From the NCBI GenBank assembly GCA_033032865.1, contig JAWHQI010000733.1, positions 124,001 to 188,000 of the forward strand: a DNA stretch of 64,000 nucleotides. Direction: 5' to 3'. Below, one piece after another: positions 55,513 to 64,000 of this stretch. The notes under the pieces were generated by a model. The model worked only from the letters and a program-made list of their open reading frames with translations. It had not been told where the DNA came from and searched no databases. The first letter of the stretch is position 1, and each line of letters starts with the position of its first letter. The translations under genes were made by a program, and so were the position numbers. This stretch comes from Dactylorhiza incarnata. Lineage: Eukaryota; Streptophyta; Magnoliopsida; Asparagales; Orchidaceae.

Positions 55513-55525
55513 TGGTATCAAAGCA
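55513..55525 (+). other. Primer-binding site of element G (initiator Met tRNA type)
   Basis: TGGTATCAAAGCA follows the LTR directly. It matches the common plant copia site TGGTATCAGAGC except for one base. Confidence 0.85.
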
Positions 55526-55917
55526 TGCCGTGACCTAATCCCGATCTCCGCTCGATCCCGCTTCCGCCTCGCTCCCGATCCCGATCTCCGCTCGATCCCG
55601 CTTCCGCCTCGCTCCCGCCTCGCACGTCTCCAGCGCCATTTCTCCCGCCTCCAGCGCCGTTTCTCCAGCGCCCGTCTCCAGCCTCCAGCGCCCGTCTCTA
55701 GCGCCGCCAGCACCGCTCCGCCTCCGTCTCCAGAGGCTGCCAGCCAGCCTCTTCTAATGGCGCCGGCATTCTGCTCTTGAGAAAGTTCTTTTTCTCTCCG
55801 GTGCCACCTCTCCTTGTGCTGTTTGGCTGGATGGATATCCTTGCCTCTTGATGCCCTAATTTCGTGGGTTCTTTTTCCCCTTCCTGGATTTCTATTCTGG
55901 GTTTCTGCCTCTGAACC
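55526..55917 (+). other. Leader of element G
   Basis: C/T-rich leader between primer site and gag. It contains repeated CTCCAGCGCC and CCCGCTTCCGCCTCG segments (55550-55730). No gene was seen. Confidence 0.6.
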
Positions 55918-57499
55918 ATGGGGTCTAGCGGATCGGATTCTCCCTCCCTTTCTACTGGTGTTACTCCGCCTCCTCTTCCCGGTGGTCCTCCTTTGTCGGT
56001 CATCTACCGTGGAACCACTGATCATAATACCTCTCAGATCACTACTATCCGGCTTAATGAATCCAATTACCTCTCATGGTCTCGTTCCATCACCCTGGCG
56101 CTCAAAAGTCGACGCCTCTTTGGCTATGTCTCCGGCCATATGACTGAACCGGATAAGACTTCTCCTGAGTGGCCCTAATGGGAGTCCGAGAATTCCTTGG
56201 TCATGTCTTGACTCACCAACTCGATGCAAGAGTCCATTGCCCGCAACTATCTCTTTCTCAACAATGCTGCTGATATTTGGCGCCGTGCGGAGTCTACTTA
56301 CTCTCGCCGTGGCAATGCTGCTCAAATCTTCCAGTTGCGCCGACGAATCTGTTTACTCAGGCAGGGTGATCGTCCTCCTTCAGCATACTACTTGGAGTTC
56401 ACGCAGCTTTACCAAGAGTATGATCATTTTGATCCTCTTGTCTTTACTAGCCCCGTTGATGCGGCGATGGTCAGAGCCAGGGATGACTGCAATCGCATAT
56501 TTGAATTTCTTCATGGATTGTGTCACAACCCGCATTTTCCCACGAATTTAATAAATATTATCAGAGCAAAGGGAAAATACGCGCTATGATGCCACGTCAA
56601 GCAGGGGACAACTACCGACGCTCAGGCAAACACTCCTTACGATTATTTTATAAAAGACATAAATGTGCTTGGATTAAAAAGAGAATTTTACATTTTAGCT
56701 TAAGACCGTGTCCCTCGGTCCGGTGGATCATCTAGTCCACAAGAAGAAAACTATACACACGCAGCGGAAAATAGGTTCATTTTAGCCTACATGAGCATGA
56801 AGATCAACATCCAGGAATGATATGCGTAAATCTATGTTTAGTACAGTAAGAAAGGAATTTCTACGATCTTCAAAGTATGCGACATTTATTTAAAATCATG
56901 ATATGCAAGAATGATATTTTTATACTAATAAAATAACTAATGCATCCTAGCATAAAGCTTCCCAGAGAGCAAGTAGGTAAACAACCCAAAAGTAACAGCA
57001 AAACTAATAGCAAGTAATCTAAAGATAAAAGTCATACGGGCGCCAACAACTGACACGAACCCGCAGGAAAGAAGGAAAACAACACAAAAACTGCCTCTTG
57101 CCTAAAAGAGAGGAAGGGCCTCGACAGAAAAATTGAACGTCAGCGCTCTAACTCCTGCGGCAGCTAAAGACCTGAACCTGAGACATTCATAAGAAAAGAA
57201 TGCCTCAGCCCAAAGGGGTGCAAGAAAACCAAGGTTAGCAGCACCAGAAGTAAAAGAGTACAGGAAGAAAAAACTAAGCAGATAAACATCAATAATCTTA
57301 CAACAACCCGAGCCAGCTCAAACGAGTGCACTCGGTAAGAAGAAAAGCCTGCACCAGAAGGTAATAGTCAACACAATCAAAGCCCACCACGTGTCCGCCA
57401 TTGCGGCTCAGAGGTGATGGTCATACATAAAATATCATAATACACATATATAAGCATATATGTTCATAAGAACTTGAGACGGATCAGCTCGAGGGAAAA

Positions 57500-57660
57500 G
57501 CGTCCCCCAAAAGAAGGCACTGCGACGGTGGTATCTCCACTAACGCCCGTAGCCCAAAAACCAAACAGGAGTGCTGCGGCGGTGACTCCAATCCACCCAA
57601 ACCAACAGCCCAAAAGAGGCACTGTGGCGGTGACCTTTAGCTCACACGCCCAACAGACTC
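57500..57660. repeat. Short tandem repeats inside the long solo LTR
   Basis: Three imperfect copies of a segment with AAAAGNNGNACTGNGGCGGTG and a spacer of CCAAACCA/CGCCCA-type text, about 60 bp apart. Nothing coding. Confidence 0.5.
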
Positions 57661-58779
57661 ACACATAGCACCAGAAGCAGGGTGCATAATCATATACATA
57701 AGTATATGCATATATATAAGTATATAACTATAACACAGTGCAGTTCACCTGAAAACACTCAGGACATTAGACAACGAAGATCATAGAGATCAACAACCAC
57801 TAACCACAACTATCCCGGATAATTAGACAACATAGCATACTTAGCTCATAAATCCAATAGAACAAACAGAGGAATGTCAGACAGGGAAAATAGGATGACA
57901 AATGGTTTTTTCTCCACAACCCAAGACGAGAGGATTAGTAAGCACTGGATTCAACAGTTAATCAATAGATCAACACTTAACTTACAACAAGGTCGAAGAA
58001 TTTAGCGAGACGACACCATGCAAGGCTTGGTGTCGGAACGAGACAAAGGTGAACTCATCACAAAGGCCAAACACCAGAACAATACTCAACGGTTCACCCA
58101 AAACCACTGTGGTGAGGGCCCCTACGTCCACCCACACTCCACTCAAAATCATATCCAACAAAACTTGTTAACAACATGCATGGTTTGACGCTCGAGAGGG
58201 TCTTGTGCTTAATATAGGGGGATGAACCTGCTACTGGCACATATGCAAACAAAATTATACAATAGCATTTGATATCTTACTACAAGTGTGAAACTACCGA
58301 CAACTGGTACGGATCTAAAGTTCGAAGCCGAAATATAACTCCATTTCTTTCAAGTTTAGCGATTAAAGGCTCCGTTGAATCATCGAGAACTAGGCACAGA
58401 ATTTAGGCAGCCCTAATCCCCCCAACCCGCCAGGCATTGGGAAACAAAATTCCCCGAGAATTTAGGGCCTGGTTCCTCATACTGACACGAATTAGCAAGC
58501 AAGATTTTGTGAAACTTAGCAACGAAGCCACCATATTTCTAGCCAAGTACATATAAAAAAGAAACAAAGCTAACCAGAGTTGAGCAGTATAATGATGATC
58601 AGGAATAAAACTACCTAGATTTTTATCATCCCGAATTAGCCTAAGATCGGACAGAATTATCAAGGCTTAGCCAAGAATTTAATAGGGAGTCAACATAAGG
58701 AGGCATAACTAAGAAAGCTCTATCATTAACCAAGCGGACACCAGTCCCTCAATTTCTCCAAAGGAAGGAACAAAGCAGG

Positions 58780-59320
58780 CAGCCATGAAGACCACTGAAG
58801 CTATACAAGCAGCCCCAGAAAGGAAAACAACTCAAATAGAACCATAAGCAGCAGCCCCACTGAAGCAATATGAAGCAGCCACAACAAGGTAATTCCGACA
58901 AATCTATATACAGCAAGCCCCAAATAATCCAGCCTAGGATCCTGTATAATAGCCCCTATAGAACCATCATCTTTTTTTATAAAAACATTATTTCACCCCT
59001 CTATGATATATATATATATACCCAGTAAGCAAAGGCCCCAATGCAGCCCAAAAAAAAATCCAACTAAATTATATATGTAAACATATAGTAGGCACCCAAC
59101 ATAAGTTTCTGAAGGCAGCTCCTAACATAAGGAGGAATTTATTGAAACAGCCCCCAACCTGGAAGCCATAAGGCAGCCCCCCAAATCAACAGGTCCCAAC
59201 TGCTTTGCACACAGCAGCCCCAAACAGATTTTATTACAGCAGCCCCCCAATCTGGTTTTATAACGGCAGCCCCCTAAATCAACAAGCATAATCACTCTTA
59301 GAATCTCTTTTTTTTTCTTT
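58780..59320. repeat. CAGCCCC-rich degenerate repeats in the long solo LTR
   Basis: Many copies of GCAGCCCCNNA/AGGCAGCCCCC at irregular 25-40-bp spacing, with AT-rich stretches. Short (AT)n and ATATATAC tracts nearby. No gene. Confidence 0.45.
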
Positions 59321-60227
59321 TGATTTAACACTACTATAAAACATGCATGTATGTACACATACATACAAACTTTTTATATGCCCTTCCCACCTGCAATTTG
59401 CGTAATGGAATGTACATATTTATATATGCATACCTCTGTATAAAGCCCCCCTCTAATCTCCCCCTTAACTTGTGTATTACACATACCCACACAGCCACTA
59501 TAAGAAGGAGAATGCAAATAAGTTCCCTGAAGCATAACCCAAACAGCCAATATAACCCCCAAGAAAACTGCTAGCATAACCCCAAGGGGACTGCTAGCCT
59601 ACAGGAACTAAACAAAATAAAGTTGCTAGCATAAACCCAAAAAAAATGCTGCTAACATGAATTCAGGACAAAACTGCCAGCATAAGCTTCCAACCAACAG
59701 AGACCGGGAGCAGGGATTTAGAACACCAACTGCTAACAAAACCCAAACAAATCGGGTAACAGGAAATCAGGCAAATGCTAGCATACCCTAAACAACATAG
59801 CCACGATCGATAAGGAAACAGAAAAGAGGTGAAGGAGGGAGGAAAAGAAGAGTTTTCTTGCCTGAATCGGGAGCCGTCGCCACTCGACGAAGCGAAAACC
59901 ATGGTCGGGAGACTTCACCGCCACCACCGAAGCCAACTAGAATCCTCCGCAACCCCTCTCCGGTGACGAAATAAGCCCCCAGCGAACTCGAACCTCCCTT
60001 CTCCGATGGCTCTGGCGCCACGCGACACTCGCCCGACGGAGACCTAACCCTCCTAGGCAGCGAAAGAAAAAAATGGGAAAGGGGAGATTGGGAGCCGTAT
60101 ATATGCATATGCAGATATATGCATATATATATATTTACATATATTTATGTATATATATAAACCTATATTTCTTTATAAAAAAAATAGGAATTGCCTATAC
60201 GCACTCACGAATAACCTAGCATCAAAC

Positions 60228-60799
60228 TAAGGCTGAGCATAATATTCGAAACTCGAAAGTTGCTCGAAAATCGCTCGAATTTTTAGCCGAATCGGAATCG
60301 GTTACAATTGATTCGACTCAATTTGAGTCGATTCAATTTGACTCGAATATGATTTCGAGTCGATTTCGAGCCAGCCCTGAATCGCTCGAAATATGATTTG
60401 AATCAACTCGAATTAATTAAAAATATTATTTATTTATTAATATGTTATTATTTTAAAATTAAAAACACTAAATTTTAAACCTAAATAAAAATATTAAAGG
60501 TTTTAATTGTTTCATTTGCTAAATTTAGATGTTTCCCAATTTAATTTCGAGTCAATTACGAATAAAGAGAAAATTTGCTTAATTTCGAGCCAGCTTGATT
60601 CGATTTTGAATCAGCTTAATTCGATTTCGAGCCAGCTCGATTCGATTTCGAGCCAGCTCGGAATCGAGCCATTTCGAGTCGAGTCGAGTCGACTCGAAAT
60701 CGATTTCGATTTCGAGCCGATTTCGAGCCGAGTTCGACTCGAAAATTTCGATTTCGAGCCGGGCCAAAATCGCTCGAACTCGACTCGATATCAGCCCTA
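60228..60799. mobile_element. hAT-like MITE, 572 bp
   Basis: Ends TAAGGCTGA and TCAGCCCTA form short terminal inverted repeats (one mismatch). They are flanked by an exact 8-bp duplication CATCAAAC (60220-60227, 60800-60807), the length typical of hAT transposons. The interior is rich in TCGAGCC/TTTCGA repeats arranged as long imperfect inverted repeats around an AT-rich centre (60410-60540). It has no transposase. Confidence 0.85.
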
Positions 60800-61316
60800 C
60801 ATCAAACTCACCGGACGGCGACGCACACGAAACGGTAACTTTAATACTTAAACTATCAATATTACCATAACCCTACGCAAAAATTAATTATAAGAAAAAC
60901 CTGGGGTGTTACAGATTGCACCGCGACTTCGATCAGATCAGTGTTCAGATTCTGGGACGCTCGCAGATACCTTCTCTTCCTGAGGTCTACAGTTTAGTGC
61001 AGCAGGAATTTGATCGCCGTCAGACTCTCCTTCCTGACTCTGTGCCGGAGAGCTCTGCCCTTGCTGCTTCTACCCCCTCTCTCCTTGGTATGCGTCCACG
61101 GGACCCCAAGTCGAAGAGTTCTGATAAGGATCATCTCCTATGTGATTATTGTGGTAAGGGTCGCCACACTCGGGATACCTGCTTCAAGCTTCACGGGTTT
61201 CCCACCCCAAGAAGGGGTGCTCCACCTCGTGGCGGTCGTGGTTCAGGACGCTTCTCTAGCCGTCATGCTGCTCCACGTGCAACCCATCTTACTGATGTTG
61301 CTGCCGATATCTCTTA

Positions 61317-63393
61317 GGGCTACTCTGTTACTGATGCCTCTGCCACTCTTGGTGGCTTTACTACGGACGAAATGTTGGCTCTCCGACGCATGATGCAGGG
61401 CCTTTCTGCGGAGCCTTCTGCCTCTTCCTCCTACGCTCACACGGGACTGCCAGGTGCCCATTCTGCTGTTACTCCTCCCTCCACTTAATGGGTCATTGAC
61501 TCTGGGGCCACGGATCATATGACCGGGTCCTCTACAGGTTTTGTTTCCTATACTCCTCTCTCTGGGTGTGACAAGGTGAGCATTGTCGATGGTTCCCTTT
61601 CCTCTATTGCCGGGAAGGGCACCATCCCCTGCTCCTCTCTTACCTTGTCCTCTGTTCTTCATGTTCCCACATTTACTCGTAACATTCTTTCCATCAGTCA
61701 CTTAACTAACTCCATGCATTGCTCTGTGACCTTTCTTCCGTCTTCTTGTGTTTTTCAGGACCTGACGACGGGGAAGGTGATTGGCTCTGGTAGCATGGTG
61801 AATGGTCTCTATGTGCTCGACTCTGGCGCACCTCCTCCGACTCTCGCACTCCACTCCAGCACTGTCCATCCTTTGTACTCCTGACATTGCCGCCTAGGAC
61901 ACCCCTCTATCCCTGTTATGAAGTTGTTATTTCCTACTATGCCTACTGTTATTTATGAGACTTTTGTGTGTGATGTCTGTAGTTTAAACAAACATATTCG
62001 TACTTCATTTAAGCATGTTTCGTTACCTAGTTCTATTCCTTTTGCTATCATTCATACGGATGTTTAGGGTCCATGTCAGGTCCCTTCGATTTCTGGTTGT
62101 GTGTGGTTTGTTACGTTCATTGACTGCTTCTCTCATACTACATGGTTGTATTTGATGCGTCACAAAAGTGATGTTATTTCTATTTTTCGCCGATTTCATA
62201 ATATGATCTCCACCCAGTTTCAATATAAAGTTAAAATACTTTATAGTGACAATGGTCGCAAATACATTGATTCGCAGTTTGAGCACTATCTTTCTGATCA
62301 TGCCATTCTCCACCAAACTACCTGTGCCTATTCCCCATCACAAAATGGTGTTGTTGAGCGGAAAAAGCGCCATCTCCTGGAGGTTGCTCGGTGTTTATTG
62401 TCCACCATGCAACTCCCAAAATTTTATTGGGGGGATGCTGTTCTTACTGCTGCATACCTCATCAATCGTATGCCAACACGTGTCCTTGGGAATTCTACCC
62501 CACTCGCTACTCTCCATGTACCCCCTACCCGGCTTCCCTCTAGGGTGTTTGGTTGTGTTTGTTTTGTTCATATACACCACCCTCGCCCATCCAAACTTGA
62601 TCCTCGTGCTCTCAAGTCTGTCTTTATTGGTTACTCACCGACGCAAAAGGGGTACAAGTGCTTTCATCCTCCTACCAGGAAAGTGTTTATCAGTATGGAT
62701 GTCACATTCCGTGAATCCGAGTCCTATTACCCTCCAGCTAATGCTACCTCCACCACTGTATCCCCCTCTTCGGGTGTCTCCTCTGTTCCTCTCCCTATAC
62801 CTCCATCGTACCCCTCACTTCAAGGGGAGACTCCAGTGGAAGTGAGTCCTCCTGTACTGGTTGAGACCCCAGTGGAAGTGAGTCCACCTTCACCTCCGCC
62901 CTTGCAGGTATATATTCGGCGTGTTAAGAGGACAAGCACACAAGATCAAGCTATGCCACCAGAACAGTCAGTGGATCCTGACTCAGGGCCTTCTGATCCT
63001 CCAATTGCCATTCGAAAAGGTATCTGGTCTTGTACTCGCCGTCCTCTATCAAATTATGTATCTTATGATTCTCTTTCTCCATCCTACAAGACCTTTGTCT
63101 CTTCCCTTTCTTCTTTTTCCATACCTGTTTCATGGCAACAGGCTCTTTAGGTCCCTATGTGGCGTGAGGCGATGGTTGAGGAAATGAAGGCTCTAGAGAA
63201 GAACCATACTTGGGATTTAGTTCCTCATGACCACGGAAAAAAACTTGTTGGGTGCAAGTGGGTGTTCTCGGTGAAACAGAACCCCCAAGGGATTGTTGAG
63301 AGATGTAAAGCGAGGTTGGTTTCAAGGGGCTATACACAAACTCATGGCATCGACTATCAGGAGACGTTTGCCCCGGTGGCCAAGATGAATACT
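61317..63393 (+). pseudogene. pol: Element G pol: protease, integrase, start of RT (broken)
   Basis: Protease motif WVIDSGATDHMTG near 61489-61530, preceded by TAA. The pre-integrase HCRLGHPS is preceded by TGA where Trp is expected (about 61882). The integrase has TDV*GP with a Trp-to-TAG near 62066, VTFIDCFSH, ILYSDNGRKYID and SQNGVVERKKRHLLEVAR, so the D, D and E positions are visible. PTRVLGNSTPL and VFGCVCFVH follow, then a Pro/Ser-rich linker with two near-copies of ETPVEVSPP. RVT_2 begins MWREAMVEEMKALEKNHTW and is lost after ETFAPVAKMNT. A TAG precedes it near 63148. Confidence 0.9.
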
Positions 63394-63820
63394 GATGCGA
63401 TATTTTCGGCAAGTGCACCGGTCGCGCAAGTAATAAAAATGGGGAAAATCCCCGAGTGTCGGTCTCTTGAGGAACACAGTAAGGTGGAGTTAGGTTTCGA
63501 GGAAGGACTTGAGATTGAAGTCCTTAAATCGGATGGAATGCGGGGGAGTTGGGTTGGCTTTTGGAAAATAAAATAAAAGCTATCAACTACTCCTATGCAA
63601 TGCCGCTATGCAATGCTTCGCTTGGCGGGATGGAGACAAGGCAGGCCTTGAGCGCGCTGCGTCGAAAGGGCGGATGGACGAGTAGGCAAGCGGAATCGAA
63701 CTGTGCAGGCCTTGAGCGCACTGCTTCGTTAGGCGGGATGGGATACGGGCCGCGATACCACGCTTCGGTAGGCGGATGGGCGAGTAGGCTAACGGAATGA
63801 GGGTCGCATGGATTTTGCTG
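63394..63820. other. Unidentified insert in copia sequence
   Basis: Begins with TGATGCGATATTTTCGGC directly after the RT codons KMNT. It contains AAGTGCACCGG, a GGGGAAAATCCCC palindrome (63440-63452), and two imperfect ~100-bp repeats built on GGCCTTGAGCGC and GGCGGATGGNCGAGTAGGC (63600-63800). No coding family recognised. It ends near 63820 where copia-like sequence starts again. Confidence 0.5.
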
Positions 63821-64000
63821 TCAGCTTAGCCTCAAGATATATAAACTCTCCTAGCGTAAAACACATCATCGTAGTGAAACGCATTCTACGTTACATCAAA
63901 GGCACAAGAGAGCTTGGAATAAAGTATAAAAGAGAAGAAGAGCACATAAGAGAAGAACATAAAAACATAGAAGAGCAGAATATAAGTAAAGAGAAGAATA
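63821..64000 (+). pseudogene. Copia RT/RNase H fragment at the window edge
   Basis: The frame reads SLASRYINSPSVKHIIVVKR and ILRYIKGTRELGIKYKRE, the end of copia RT and start of RNase H. It then becomes a purine-rich AAGAAGAGNACATAA-like stretch to the window end. By wording it fits element H, whose RT was cut at 55382, but about 100 residues are missing between them, so assignment to H or G is open. Confidence 0.65.

Larger units (their letters stand above)
56521..60913 (-). mobile_element. 4393-bp TG...CA insert, probably a Tekay/Del-type solo LTR
   Basis: Starts TGTCACAACCC, ends GGGGTGTTACA, flanked by GATTG at 56516-56520 and 60914-60918; removing it restores the gag frame of G. No retroelement proteins or internal repeat of the ends were found, so it looks like a single long LTR. 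Read on the minus strand it begins TGTAACACCCC, a start typical of Tekay/Del gypsy LTRs, which are known to be several kb long. It contains GCAGCGGAAAA near 56765, several repeats of a GGCGGTGACC-like 60-bp segment at 57500-57660, and C/A-rich repeats CAGCCCCNNA at 58800-59300. A non-autonomous element is the alternative. Confidence 0.7.
55918..61316 (+). pseudogene. gag: Element G gag, split by a 4.39-kb insert
   Basis: The ATG at 55918 starts MGSSGSDSPS. The N-terminal domain is the plant copia Gag type (TTIRLNESNYLSWSRSITLA, RLFGYVSG). The UBN2-like region follows (NYLFLNNAADIWRRAESTYS, QLRRRICLLRQGDRPPSAYY). Stops are TAA at 56176-56178 and TGA near 56209. At 56520 the frame FEFLHGL is interrupted and resumes at 60919 as HRDFDQISVQILGR. 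The zinc knuckle is CDYCGKGRHTRDTC (C-X2-C-X4-H-X4-C, near 61141-61182), followed by an Arg/Gly-rich segment and a TAG near 61314. Confidence 0.88.
55383..63393 (+). mobile_element. Copia element G (Ty1/copia), incomplete at the right
   Basis: A short LTR (55383-55512), an initiator-Met-type primer site, gag, protease, integrase and the start of RT follow in the copia order on the plus strand. Gag is split by the 4.39-kb insert at 56521-60913. RT stops at about 63393 where unrelated sequence begins. No 3' LTR was found, so the element is truncated or further interrupted. At least six in-frame stops are present; three clearly replace Trp. Confidence 0.87.

Noticed and set aside
60579..60767. 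Open frame rich in ARNRIELARN
   Set aside because: Made by TCGA-rich simple repeats inside the MITE.

Overview
The window is nuclear DNA of a flowering plant. It is almost entirely nested LTR retrotransposons. The evidence is plant-type Ty3/gypsy (Tat lineage, with two RNase H domains) and Ty1/copia proteins, exact 5-bp target-site duplications, ~70-bp plant-like introns, and a hAT-type MITE. The species cannot be read from the sequence. No intact host gene is visible; only short non-element stretches (57-444 and 52843-53552) may be original flanking DNA.

Nesting. Element B (+ strand, 445-52837, TSD GCTCC at 440-444 and 52838-52842) is the outer container. Inserted into it are A (minus, 2131-15676, TSD GTATC), C (minus, 16594-29060, far end deleted), D (minus, 39838-49096, TSD AGATA), solo LTR F (+, 33815-35302, TSD GGTAT) and solo LTR E (minus, 51042-52418, inside B's own 3' LTR). 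LTR pairs counted by eye differ by roughly 2% (A), 3% (D), 3.5-4% (C) and 4% (B), in the order the nesting requires. To the right lies a copia pol fragment H (53553-55382). It is interrupted by a second copia element G (55383 to about 63393). G's gag is split by a 4.39-kb TG...CA insert (56521-60913, TSD GATTG) that looks like a Tekay/Del-type solo LTR. That insert carries a 572-bp hAT-like MITE (60228-60799, 8-bp TSD CATCAAAC).

Each Tat element has the same plan: LTR, gag, protease, RT, RNase H, second (archaeal-type) RNase H, integrase; then a very conserved non-coding block; then an array of ~75-bp hairpin units with covarying stems; then two genes on the opposite strand. The first antisense gene (aORF2) has three exons and encodes a protein of the Transposase_28 / putative gypsy-type transposon family (PF04195). 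The second (aORF1) has two exons and encodes a Lys-rich, Pro-rich coiled-coil protein. Both have a TATA box at a fixed distance from the ATG in all four copies, so they look like self-promoted genes carried by the retrotransposon. Gag-pol is broken in every copy. aORF1 of A is fully open (664 aa after splicing one 69-bp intron). D has lost nearly all of pol but keeps both antisense genes.

The most unusual signal is not a gene. The Tat elements and related solo LTRs are filled with short palindromes of the form arm-CG-NN-CG-arm. The arms change together (AGACCG/CGGTCT, AAACCG/CGGTTT, AAGTCG/CGACTT, AAGCCG/CGGCTT and others). Tandem arrays in the LTRs and spacers multiply the same core. The neighbouring copia elements appear to lack it. 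This resembles the scattered target motifs of the VANC anti-silencing proteins of Arabidopsis VANDAL transposons, and the antisense proteins are obvious candidate readers. That link is inference.
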